Source: Caenorhabditis remanei (lineage: Eukaryota > Nematoda > Chromadorea > Rhabditida > Rhabditidae). From it: DNA of 64,000 nt. The position numbers and the translations under genes were made by a program. Of this stretch, positions 8,651 through 19,468 are shown piece after piece (position 1 is the stretch's first letter; every line of letters begins with the position of its first letter). The notes under the pieces are model-generated. The model did no database searches. It had not been told where the DNA came from and was given only the letters and a program-made list of their open reading frames with translations. Location of the stretch: NCBI RefSeq assembly GCF_010183535.1, contig NC_071332.1:3906001-3970000 (forward strand), read 5' to 3'.

Positions 8651-9889
8651 TCACACAATGTCGGCTTCTGGTCGGATTGGCTCTGGTGTTCTAAAAGTAT
8701 GTTTGATATGCATTTTTCAGCACAAGTGATTACACATACCTAATTTTCAGTTCCAGCGTTTGTATCAAGTACCAACAACTAATAAACACAGAAGAAAGGG
8801 CTATTCCAATGCTCCCCACATGCACCGAACACTCCACGAAAGTTATGAAGTCATAAATTACGACTGCCATTGCACATCCCAAGTATCCACTTATAATTTC
8901 CAATCCGCTTGCAAGCCAGTCCAAGTGGATGCTGGCTCTTGTTTGTCCCATACTTAAAAAATTAAGATGGCTTAAGTTGCATATTTACTTCCAATAATTT
9001 TTGAAATATGACACTCGATAACTACGATTTCTCCCACTTTGGGAGGTTTTGTGTTTTTTGAGAAAATCGTGTTTCAATGTCGGTGATTTTTTAAAAATGA
9101 GAAAGTAACGCGGGCAAGGAGAAGAAGAATTTGCCTTTTTAAGGGGATGCCATCTTGGTGTGTGTGCATTCGATGAATTATCTACACAATCTTTTCGAAA
9201 ACTGTTGAGTTTTCAAGTTTGTTTATGGTACAGGTTTGCTGTAAATGTGAATTAATGAACTCAACTTACTATATAGAATTGAGTAGCCTGCATTTGTTCC
9301 AATGATTCCTCTACTTACTGCTCCGAAAAAAACAGCGACGAGGGCAACACAACACACGAATTTTGTTGTCCGGTCGAGGGAATGGACACGAATCCTTGGC
9401 TCACCCGCGATTTGGTACTGTAAGAGAGAAAAGTTATTTAGTGTTTGAATAAGTCACCAAACCTTCAGCCCCATCATCAACAAGGTGAGGAAGAATGTCG
9501 GAAGAGTAGAGGCTGAAGTACCACTAAACTTCAAGGTTGAATTATTTTGTTCTGTAAATTTTTAATCTTACTTTACGAAACTGGGATACTGCCAAATTGT
9601 CGGTGAAGTGGTGTTTGCAATATTCTCGTATGCAATACCCGTTATGGACACAATCGACAACACACTCCACTTTCCAATACTGGAAAAATCACGATTGGGC
9701 TCATTCATGTACTACATACGACACTCACGATAGAATATATGGAGCTAAAAGCATCAGCGCTCTCCTAAACATTTTTCCTGTCTCCAGAAAGTCATTCAAC
9801 ATCGATTGAGCCACTAGTGCGCGTATGTCTCGTGGTGGTTGTCGAAGATCCGCTACTACCAGGGGTAAGTTGTCAAATCCTCGATCCAT
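8651..9889 (-). CDS. putative multi-pass membrane protein, frame uncertain
   Basis: Six exons on the minus strand: 9889-9729 (start MDRGFDNLPLVV), 9679-9577, 9528-9463, 9417-9270, 8952-8740 and 8690-8651 (TGA). Exons 1-2, 3-4 and 5-6 join in frame with good GTGAGT, GTAAGT or GTATGT donors. Translation shows about four hydrophobic helices: LMLLAPYILS, TFFLTLLMMG, VCCVALVAVFFGA, and two in exon 5 (GCAMAVVIYDF, GIALSSVFISCWYLI). Two weak points: the exon 3 acceptor (CTTGAAG) is poor, and exon 4 ends in phase 1 while exon 5 needs phase 2, so there is a one-base frame break or an unseen splice choice. It may be a decaying gene. I do not recognise the family. Total about 240 residues. Confidence 0.55.
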
Positions 9890-10173
9890 TTTTTGTTATT
9901 TTTGGTTGAGGTAGTCTGAAATATTTGTGATATCAATGAAACCATTGTGTAGTGAATCAAATTAGAAAACCGAACCAAAATCAGGAAAAATAGCTAATGC
10001 GCCGACCAACAATAAATGCAGTACCGACCGAAAAGTGCCTGTTGTTTCCCATTCCCAGTTGACCAGGTTTGGATGAATATCACAATCTCACTAGTTGCTT
10101 CTAGTTCTCAATTCTCTCAAAATATGGTCAGCAAAATTGGAGCTTCATTTTTCTAATTATTACCTTTTATGTA

Positions 10174-10612
10174 CAGTACCGGCTAGAATAACATCATATT
10201 TTGCCTTTTCAGTTGAAAATGTCCAACTTTGAGAGTATGTCATAGGAAAACTTACTGCCTTACAGAATAAGTTTTTATGGATCATACAAATAAAAAGTAG
10301 AGGTTCATTGTTGTAGTTATTCGCTTTTCTGTACGGTCACTCTCTAAAGAGTTATGGTCATTTTTATGAAAAAACGCACTATTTTGCACTAAAATGGGTC
10401 GATCTGATGAAGAAATTATCTTGTCGATATGTAACTTGCTAGGGAGCGTCCGTACAAAAAAGTTGTCAACTACACAAATGGAGTTCTACTCTTGGTCTGT
10501 TTGATATCATAAAGAATTATTATGTGGGACAGTTAATTTTACTATGACACACTCTCAAAGTTGGGATTTTTCAACGGAAAAAGAAAATATGATATCTTTT
10601 CGGCTGGTACTG
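10174..10612. repeat. TA-flanked foldback MITE, 439 bp
   Basis: Begins CAGTACCGGCTAG and ends CGGCTGGTACTG, with TA on both sides. Both arms share AATATGATATC/ACATCATATTT, TTCAACTTTGAGAGT-type and CCAACTTTGAGAGTATGTC segments. TA duplication and CAGT ends fit a non-autonomous Tc1/mariner element. Related half copies are at 16800-16870 and 18030-18095. Confidence 0.7.
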
Positions 10613-10908
10613 TATACATATGTCCTTAGAGATTTCCGATAAAAAAAGTTTGAGTTTGAGTAGTGAACCACTTTGACAAGTAATTTACTAAGAAATTACA
10701 ATTCAAAAAACTATCAGTTAGGAAAATGGAGTTCTATGTTTTTTTTTAACTTCTACCAACAACTGCAAACTATAACAAATTTCTTGTGATATCTACAGTA
10801 CCCTGGCAACTATTTACAACTCAACACTTTGGAAAATTTTTTTCAACAAAGTGAAACATTCGTGATTTTAATGAAAAGTGCAGAGACACGTGGAGTTGAA
10901 TTTTATCA

Positions 10909-11112
10909 GACTTGCAACGGGCTGGGCCGGAAGTTCAGTACTGAAAAATTCAAATTTTTGTTGAAACTCTTCCAATTTTTTTGAAAAATAATACTTTATT
11001 GTAGGTTTCAAAGGATTTTGAGTAATATACTTGAGAAAAATACAGAAAATTTTCAGAACATAGATTTTTGAAAAAAATTTGTTGTGAAAGTTTCGAAAAT
11101 TCAAATCCGGGC
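10909..11112. repeat. partial GGGCC-type hAT MITE
   Basis: CAGACTTGCAACGGGCTGGG followed by AAGTTCAGTACTGAAAAATT and GTAGGTTTC is the inverted counterpart of the complete element at 14158-14500; the far end is lost. Another remnant (CTTGCCGAGCCGGGCCTTGA) is at 11424-11443. Confidence 0.75.
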
Positions 11113-12297
11113 ATTAACTTTCCGACACCCGAAACAAGTCTGATTTTCATCCCAAAAGCTGAAAAAAATTCAATAGTTTTTCAGTGTCGACAGCCGAGCT
11201 TGACCAATAGAAACGTGGATGTATGTAATCTCAAACAGGTGTTTAATTTTCAACTCTTCACATTGTGTTAACTACAGTTCCGTTTTTATAGATTTTGAGA
11301 AATGTTTAGAAAACAAATTACTGTGAGAGTGAATAAGGGTTTTAGATTGCTCCATAAAACATCAAAAATGTTAAAATTGTTTTGTGGAAATCAAAAAAAT
11401 GTTGGAAAATTTTTTTTTTTGAACCTTGCCGAGCCGGGCCTTGACAGTCTACTCCCTAGTGAGTTATTACCAAAGAATGTTTTGATCCGATCCACAAACG
11501 TCAGAGATATTTTACACTATGAAAAATCCGAGACGACAGTTGAACATTACATCGGAAGAACAAAATTGACCCCCTCAGTCCATAAGGTACTCTCAAAATT
11601 TTTAGATTTAGATTTTTTCCACTGATGAAATGGAACGATGATAACAAAATTGTTCATTAGAGGTACTACATTTCGAATTCAGAATCAAACTTAGTGTAAT
11701 GTTGCCAGAGTTATGTGGATAATTTTCACAATAAATTCAAGGTAAGAAAATAATTGCCGTAAGAGATTATAGAAACAAAACAGTCCAGACCGACAATGTT
11801 CACTGCAAATAGATTTTTACATATGCAATATGCAGGTAGATCAAAAAAATTTTCATTTCTGTCTTGCCCGCCAGACCTTTTAAACACATATTCAACGTTC
11901 GACGGCCTCCGTTAGAGATATGCGAAGAAACATTTGATCTATCCTCACCAAACAAATAGATAGAAAAAATAGCAGGTCTACAAATTTCTCTCAAATAATA
12001 ACATTTTCCAAATTTCTCTTAAAAATAACATTTTCCTGAATGTTACAAATAGAAACAACAAACACAATATCTTCATTTATTATACAGTATGAATAAAAGT
12101 TTTAAATGCCTGTGTATGGTAACAGTTCTCATTTTTGTTAATCAAAAATGCACATTAAATGTTTTGATAATGGTCATAAAGAATGCGACACGTGCAGTTT
12201 TTTTTTGAAAACGACCAACTTTGTGACGGCCTCCTGATGGTATTACAACATCAATTGTTTATCAAGTGTATAGAATACAAGAAGAGCTTCATTTTTG
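11113..12297. other. AT-rich repeat debris, no gene
   Basis: No exon passes frame and splice tests. A fragment at 11800-12060 (TTGATCTATCCTCACCAAAC, AGCAGGTCTACAAATTTCTC) is related to the arms of the palindrome at 17015-17855. Confidence 0.5.
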
Positions 12298-13865
12298 TAC
12301 ACTGCTCCATATAATGATACGATCAGTACTCAAAAGTTCGAAAACATCAAATGTTTCGAAATTTTCAAAAATCGTGAAATGTACAAACACCATATTCAGT
12401 AAGTCCATAAAAGTAAGGGGTATCAAAATTTTGAGAAGTTGGAGCCATACGAGAAAAATCGAAATTTGTGAAAATCGCTGTTTTTAAATTCCATACGATC
12501 AGCTGACATAAATTGACTGAAACCGTCCAAACTTATGTAAAAGTAAACTTTCAGTCGATTTTCAGATCAAACAAGCATTCTAAAACTCAAATTCTGTGAA
12601 AATTTCAAGCTCGTCCATTTTTTAATGAGCAGGTGTCAAACTCGGATTTGTGATGCATTAAATGACAGAATTGACAGTGTTGAGCTCATGAAAATTATTT
12701 TTTCCTAAAACACTTAGAAATTCCGATAGACAGTGAATTTTTACACATCTGACATCAAGTTTCTACTTCTCTCGCGTTTTTAAAGAAAGTGAGAACAGAT
12801 TTCAGGATGACAAGCTAACACCAGTGAGGGGAAGAAGGTGATGTTTGGGTTCGTGCGGGCCTTTAACTCGAATTTTATGTTTGACCTCTCTATGAAACTG
12901 ACCAAGAATGAAACTTTAATCATTTATTTACAAGTAATTCAATTCGGGAAGACAAGAGATTTCACCCAAACGATTGGGACAAATTTGAAATTTATCCGGA
13001 CACTACGAGGTTTCGAGTGATTTTTGAAGATTCAAAAGAAAACTAGGCATTTCTAAAAGTTTTTTGACTGTTAAAAGTTTGTTTTAAAAAATGGAAAGTT
13101 GTCCTCTAACTGTCTTGCCTCATAAACAGTCAATCATCCAGGGATTCTTCGGACGTTATTTTAATTAAGTGTGAATGTTATGTTCTGAATGTTCAATTCC
13201 AAGTTCCCAAACATTCCACTTACCTTTTTGCCTAAATAAATGATTAAAGTTTCATTCTTGGTCAGTTTCATAGAGAGGTCAAACATAAAATTCGAGTTAA
13301 AGGCCCGCACGAACCCAAACATCACCTTCTTCCCCTCACTGGTGTTAGCTTGTCATCCTGAAATCTGTTCTCACTTTCTTTAAAAACGCGAGAGAAGTAG
13401 AAACTTGATGTCAGATGTGTAAAAATTCACTGTCTATCGGAATTTCTAAGTGTTTTAGGAAAAAATAATTTTCATGAGCTCAACACTGTCAATTCTGTCA
13501 TTTAATGCATCACAAATCCGAGTTTGACACCTGCTCATTAAAAAATGGACGAGCTTGAAATTTTCACAGAATTTGAGTTTTAGAATGCTTGTTTGATCTG
13601 AAAATCGACTGAAAGTTTACTTTTACATAAGTTTGGACGGTTTCAGTCAATTTATGTCAGCTGATCGTATGGAATTTAAAAACAGCGATTTTCACAAATT
13701 TCGATTTTTCTCGTATGGCTCCAACTTCTCAAAATTTTGATACCCCTTACTTTTATGGACTTACTGAATATGGTGTTTGTACATTTCACGATTTTTGAAA
13801 ATTTCGAAACATTTGATGTTTTCGAACTTTTGAGTACTGATCGTATCATTATATGGAGCAGTGTA
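12298..13865. repeat. long palindrome, 633-bp arms
   Basis: The left arm 12298-12930 and right arm 13233-13865 are near-identical inverted copies: TACACTGCTCCATATAATGA opposite TCATTATATGGAGCAGTGTA, and CTTTAATCATTTATTTA opposite TAAATAAATGATTAAAG. They are separated by about 300 bp of unique sequence. No transposase is encoded. It is flanked on the right by AGTTGACAACTTTTTTGTACGG, also found inverted at 10450 and 17935, so it belongs to a larger repeat into which the hAT element at 13894 later inserted. Confidence 0.85.
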
Positions 13866-14157
13866 GTTGACAACTTTTTTGTACGGACACATCCAGGGTG
13901 CTCCACCGATACTTCAAAACCGATTAAAATCGGTTAAAATATTCGTCTGTTTTTAGAAAAATAAATCGATTTTTCACCGGGGAAAAATCGGAAGAAATCG
14001 ATTTTCTTCGATTGTGTTTTGAAAAAAACCATTCGGTTTCGGTTTTCATCGATTTAGAAACCGATTAAAAAACCTATTGTTAGGGACCGCAATGAACGTG
14101 GGCGGAGTTATTCATTTTCTTCTCTTGGGACGTCATGGGGAGCTTATTGAAATGTTT

Positions 14158-14500
14158 CAGACTTGCAAGATTCCGGGCCGGGCCGAGAAAGCTCCGGCCC
14201 GGCCCGGCCCGGTCGGCCCGGATTTGAATTTTTGAACTTTTTTCACTACAATTTTTTGTCCAAAAATTTATTTTCTGAAAATTTTTCATATTTTTCCTCA
14301 AGTATATTTTTCAAAAACCTTCGAAACCTACAAAAAATTGTTTTTAAGAAATATTTTTCAAAAAAAATCGGGAAATTTTCGAAAAAAAATTTGAATTTTT
14401 TTCAGTACTGAACTTCCGGGCCGACCGGGCCGGGCCGGGCCGGGCCCTGGAAATTTTCATTCCGGCCCGGCCCGGCCCGGCCCGGCCCGTTGCAAGTCTG
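14158..14500. mobile_element. GGGCC-type hAT MITE nested in the larger element
   Basis: Terminal repeats CAGACTTGCAA and TTGCAAGTCTG with an 8-bp target duplication AAATGTTT on both sides. Each end carries runs of GGGCC/GGCCC (for example GGCCCGGCCCGGCCC) around an AT-rich core. 343 bp, noncoding. Confidence 0.85.
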
Positions 14501-15205
14501 AAATGTTTGACAGTCTGCCCTAAGAGCCCAGAACGCTAAAACAGAATGAAAACTTTTGACCCCTATGTAATCGAGTACGTAGAATCCGATGAACACACTT
14601 TCGTTTCACCCAAATGTTTAGTTTTCTCAGAAAACTCAAAAAACGTTTTGATTTTTTCAGAAAAATGTCACGTTGAGATCGTTGTAGGTCAGACTCGCAT
14701 CGTTTTTTTACTGTTTCTAGTAGTTCTGGACATACCCTAATAGGTTTTGAAAGAAAATTCAATTTTCGTGTTGTAGAATTTTTTTGGGAGCCAGCTGAAC
14801 TTCGAGGCATCACTTCAAAAAATTTACAGTGATTACCTATATATTTTTGGACATATTGTTTTCGGAAATCTCTTCAGGTATCTGGGGTCAAAATTTGGAA
14901 GCTCATTGATTTGTAAAATGTGATTTTTTCGATGTCAGAAGACAACAGATTGAAAAAGAAAATCAATTTTCCCGATAGTTCAGGTTAATGCAAGTCAGAC
15001 TCGCATCGTTTCTCGACGGAATCAGAATCTACACAAAATTTCGATCTAGACCCATTTAGAAATAAAAAAATCCGTATTGTAGAACTTTAGATATTTGATG
15101 ATTTATCTCGAAATATGCTGAAAACCCTTCAAAAAATTCTCCTGAATTAAAAAAAAATCACGTCAATAATATATTCTCCTATTATCATCGTCACTTTTGT
15201 GTTCG

Positions 15206-15266
15206 TTTAGTTCAGTGGATAACACTCGGGTGTTTTAATCAAAGGGTTTCTGGTTCGAACTTTCCT
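15206..15266 (+). pseudogene. tRNA-like relic
   Basis: Contains an A-box-like TAGTTCAGTGGATAACAC and a B-box-like GGTTCGAACTT about 35 nt apart, the spacing of a tRNA promoter. The anticodon and acceptor stems do not pair, so it is a decayed tRNA or a tRNA-derived SINE end. Confidence 0.45.
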
Positions 15267-15899
15267 AAATTTTACAAAAATTCGACGGATTGAACGTGAA
15301 AACAGAAAATATTTTTTGCGTGGTCAGGAAAACGAAAGAATTCCTCAAGAGAATTCAGTAGAAACCATGGCTGACTAAAAGGTCCTGTAACTTCGGAGAG
15401 TGTGAATATTTTCGGGAAAAATTTTGGGAATGTACTTCCATTTACCTGAAGAACAGGTCAAGATAGAAATTTTTATGAAAAAATGAGTTTGAAAAAAATG
15501 TTGCGGTCTCTACCTATTGTTCTTCGATTTTTACCGATTTTCATCGGTTTTTTTGAAAGTTTAAGTTCTACAGTAGTTTGCCACGTTTCTATCATATTTT
15601 GCACTGTTCTCAATTTAGATTGTACGTTAAAATGGTTAATTTCTCATCTTTTTTCAATTATTCAATAAAAATAGAAAAAACGTATGAAGTTATTGAAACG
15701 TGGCAAACTACTGCAGAACTTGAACTTTCAGAAAAAAACCGATGAAAATCGGCAAAAATCGAAGATTAATCGGTTTTTTAATCGGTTTCTAAACCGATGA
15801 AAACCGAAACCGAACGGTTTTTTTTTCAAAACACAATCGAAGAAAATCGATTTTTCCGATTTTTGTTCTGTTTCAAAAGTCACGTCTATTCGGGAGTAT

Positions 15900-15970
15900 G
15901 CATCGGTGGTTCAGTGGTAGAATGCTCGCCTGCCACGCGGGCGGCCCGGGTTCGATTCCCGGTCGATGCA
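15900..15970 (+). tRNA. tRNA-Gly (GCC)
   Basis: A 71-nt cloverleaf. Acceptor stem GCATCGG pairs with TCGATGC (one G-T), discriminator A. The D region is GGTTCAGTGGTAGAAT. Anticodon stem CTCGC/GCGGG closes the loop CTGCCAC with anticodon GCC. T stem CCGGG/CCCGG closes loop TTCGATT. The A and B boxes are intact, with a TTTT run at about 15993-15996. It lies inside the hAT-like element, so it was probably captured; the sequence shows no sign of decay. Confidence 0.93.
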
Positions 15971-16071
15971 CCATGTTCCGACGAAATAGGGATTTTACCC
16001 TTGTCGGGATATGGAGGCAAGAACAGAACAGTAGAAAGGGAAAAACACTTTATTCAACAATAAATACTGAC

Positions 16072-16201
16072 CAATGCGGGGCACTTGAGGCTTCGATGCC
16101 TTCGTAGGGACGGCTGGAGCGGACGACGCAATTGGCGGAGGTGGAGCCGGAGTGGAGGGGACCGTTGGATCCACTTCCATGGAGAGCTCGGTGTTCGACA
16201 T
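16072..16201 (-). pseudogene. captured 5' exon of a host gene
   Basis: On the minus strand an ATG (16201) opens a 43-codon exon beginning MSNTELSMEVDPTVPSTPAP, Pro/Ala-rich, and ending at a plausible donor GTCAGT. No continuation exon is found. With the tRNA and the flanking repeated GTCACGTCTATTC (15880 and 16332), it looks like a host segment picked up by the transposon. I do not recognise the parent gene. Confidence 0.5.
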
Positions 16202-17014
16202 TTCGAGAGGAGACGATCGGCTTGTGATTGACAAGAGTGAGATTTTCCGTTGATTCCATTTCCTTATATGCACTATAAGTAAGGCAGATTGTTATCGGAA
16301 GGTCAGATCGTTATCAGTAGGGGAACCAAGGTCACGTCTATTCTTGAGTATGCTCGAAGTTGAAGAAGTCCAAGAGAAAGGTTGAAGGGTCACGTGGAAT
16401 CGATCAGTATTCTTATTGAATTGATGTAGTCTAGTGTAGACTGTTGTGTGTGAAAGAGAAGGAGTGTAGTGGCTTTGGTAATCTTGCAAGGTCGTGGATT
16501 GGTGTTCCACTAATTCCGCGACACGGTTTTTGTTTTTGAAAAACCGGTTGAATTTAATCGGTTGAGGAAACGATTTTCACCGGTTGAAAAAAACCGGTTT
16601 TTCTTCGATTTTACCGCCGGTGGAGCACCCTGGACACATCCTAAGCAGTTACATATCGACAAGAAAATTTCTTTTGAATGGGCCCATTTCCATGCAAAAC
16701 ATAGCAATTTTTGAATTGTCAACTATATAAATTCAGATCTTCTTTCGTTTTGGATAATCTATGTATGACAAAAGATACATTGTGAACCAATCAGTATTAC
16801 CATGGCATACTCTCAAACTTGGACGATCTCTACTTAAAAATACAAGATATGATATCTTTTTATATATCATAATACGGATATCATATTATTTGACTCACAT
16901 TATTTGACTCACACAGTCTTGCCTATAATCTTATTTTGCAAGAGTTTTTCAACCATAATTTTTTTCAAATTGACCGGATTGACCTAAAGCTTTTGGAAAA
17001 CATTTATTTAAAAG

Positions 17015-17855
17015 TTCACAGTCTCCCAGACTCCGAGAAAGAACTGCAAGGAAACTTTTGATCTACCCTCATGAAACGAAATATTTGAGAAATTAGCAGG
17101 TCTAAAACGTTATTACTTTAATTTTTAGCGTAAAGGTCAAGGTCAGAAGAAAGAAAATTTCAGTTTTAGAATCGTTCTGAGAGCATTATCCAACCATTCA
17201 ATCTAAAAAATCCTGGTTTCAGGTACTTTTTCAAGTCGAAAAGGCAATTTTTCATTTTGATTTCGGAAAAATCTACGGGATTTGTTCATTTCTCAATATT
17301 ATCCAACGAATGATAGCTCAAATCGTTCTCCGGAGATTTTTACACATTTCTGTAGGACGGTTTTTTAATTTGTTCATTAGTTTTTGAGAAGTCGATCAAA
17401 TTCCGAATTTCTTTCAGTTTTTTGTTATTTTCTCGAAAACTAATGAGCAAATTGAAAAACCGTCCTACAGAAATGTGTAAAAATCTCCGGAGCACGTTTT
17501 GAGCAATCATTCGTTGGATAATTTTGAGAAATGAACAAATATAGTAGATTTTTCCGATCTCAAATCAAAAAATTGCCTTTTCGAAAAATTGCCTTTTTTT
17601 CCGATCTCAAATCAAAAAATTGCCTTTTCGACCTTTTCGACCAGGATTTTTGGATTGAATGGTTGGATAATGCTCTCAGAACGATTCTAAAACTGAAATT
17701 TTCTTACTTCTGACTTTGAGCTTTACGCTAAAAATTAAAGTAATAACGTTTTAGACCTGCAAATTTCTCAAATATTTCGTTTCATGAGGGTAGATCAAAA
17801 GTTTCCTTGCAGTTCTTTCTCGGAGTCTAGACAGACAAGTCTGGGAGACTGTGAA
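17015..17855. repeat. long palindrome, 841 bp
   Basis: TTCACAGTCTCCCAGACT and GAAAGAACTGCAAGGAAAC on the left match their complements on the right (GTTTCCTTGCAGTTCTTTC, GGGAGACTGTGAA). The pairing continues inward through TTTTAGAATCGTTCTGAGAG. The centre holds a second inverted repeat around TTTTTACACATTTCTGTAGG. No coding capacity. Confidence 0.8.
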
Positions 17856-19468
17856 GTTTTCGTTATTTTTAATCAACAGGTCGATTTGATGGAGAAATTA
17901 CTTTGTCAATACGTAACTCTCTAGGAAGTGTCCGTACAATAAAGTTGTCAACTACAAAAGTAAAGCTCAAATTTTGATCTATATGATCCATCAAACATTT
18001 ACTTTGTGGGACAATCAAAATTACTATGACACACTCTCAAAGTTGGACAATTTCCACTGAAAAGGTCAATGTTTGTAACCTTTTGACGGATACTGTAATT
18101 TAGGGCTTCCATCCAGATAGAAGTCTTACCAAAACGATGTTCTACATTTTTCTTAATATTTTCACGAATTTTGATACTGTTTTCTACAAAAATCCAAGTT
18201 TTACAGATGTCTGAAGATCAAAACTCGATATATTTTAACTACAAAACTTAGACAGCCCTGAAGATATGGGTAACAAGTAGATAGTAGTGGTCCAGTGGTC
18301 AAAAAATAAATAAGAGTGTTTTCATTAGCAAAATTAGTATAAACATCAATTACACGTTCTATTTTTGATACACCGGTCATGGAAATATAAATATGCGATT
18401 TCTCGAGTTTTCGTGATTTTCGAAAATTTAAGACTTGTGAAACATGATTTTTCACCTAGAATGTTGATTAAATATAACGAAAACGCTATAATAATATGTT
18501 TTCCCAAAGTTTCCGATCCGACCAATTTGAAAAAAGTTATGGCCCAAAAACCCTTGCGGAATAAGATTATGGCCAGCACTGTATTAGGTTGGCAAGAAAG
18601 TTTTTCCAAATTTGTCGAATCTCGGGCCGGGCTGAGATTTTCCTTGTTGAAAAAATGGTTGATGCCATTCGATCCGGCGTCTCAAAAAACCTATAATGGG
18701 AAGCTTTTTTGAAATTTTCAAATAATGTCATCTGCTCTATCACAGGTTTTCTGAGAATCAGCAGCGTCAAAATTTTAGCGTGTTTTTCGATTTTGTGGCT
18801 AGGAGCTCAAAAAAAATAAAAAGAAGGCGATTATAATCAGTTGTCGCTGACTTAGTTCTGATACTTACTAAAATCAAAATTTATCTGAGAAACAGATTTT
18901 CTCCCGCTGAAACAGCTCAATTTAGCAGACTATTCTATGTAAGACATTTCCATGATTGTTATCTACTGGTAATTTTGTAAAATTGGGAATCCGATACTGA
19001 GCACTTATCAAAAATACACTTCTGGACTTTGTGGTTCATATTAGTAATCAATCAACCACTTTGAGGGTCATTTTCCATCTACCTGGCTCGATCAGCGTGG
19101 CTCCTTGAGATATGATTTAGGCATCAGATGGGAATTATGGCTGACAGCGGAACAGACCTTGACTTTATGGAACAGAAGGGAGTTTGGATCACTTCTTCTT
19201 TCAGATCATTTCTCAAATTGTTTCTGAGATCAGCAGTTATTCCAGATTTATTTTTCTCGTTTGATTTGCAAACCCCTCAAAACATGCATAGACTGCCTTT
19301 CTCAATTCTCAATATATTCTCAACGGATGCGACAGAGCGCGACTTCCTCTGAGAAAGGAGACGGGTCCTCTTGTGCAGCCTCTTGTGTGTAGCCTCTTTC
19401 TTACACCATCTGCCACCACCGACACTCATCGATTTTCCCCTCTAGCAAGGCCATTCTCCCTCTCAACC
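17856..19468. other. repeat remnants and unassigned sequence
   Basis: 17875-18095 is a half copy of the 10174-10612 family (GTCCGTACAATAAAGTTGTC, ACACTCTCAAAGTTGGAC, GATACTGTA). 18560-18585 has a Tc1-like end GGCCAGCACTGTA. 18610-18630 has a GGGCCGGGC scrap. From about 19380 the 5' flank of the next gene begins (CACCATCTGCCACCACCGAC, TTTTCCCCTCTAG), shared with its paralogues. No other gene is seen. Confidence 0.5.

Larger units (their letters stand above)
13894..16632. mobile_element. non-autonomous hAT-like element carrying host sequences
   Basis: The ends are CAGGGTGCTCCACCG and CGGTGGAGCACCCTG, 15-bp perfect inverted repeats. They are flanked by an exact 8-bp direct repeat GACACATC (13886-13893 and 16633-16640), and CAG ends with 8-bp duplications are typical of hAT transposons. 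Subterminal regions are rich in ATCGGTTT / AAACCGAT motifs. The interior holds a second hAT MITE (14158-14500), a tRNA-like relic, a palindrome around 15640, an intact-looking tRNA-Gly and the 5' exon of a host gene. No transposase reading frame is present, so movement would need an enzyme supplied elsewhere. Confidence 0.85.

Noticed and set aside
12266..13906. Identical predicted peptides in opposite orientation (LLHIMIRSVLKSSKTSNVSK)
   Set aside because: They are shadows of the palindrome arms, not a gene pair; no start context, introns or family match.
14163..14596. Gly/Pro/Arg-rich frames over the GGGCC arrays
   Set aside because: Low-complexity translation of a GC-rich MITE end.
18365..18712. 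115-codon open frame starting MIHRSWKYKY
   Set aside because: No splice signals, no codon bias, overlaps transposon ends (GGGCC scrap and GGCCAGCACTGTA) and open frames on the other strand; likely chance.
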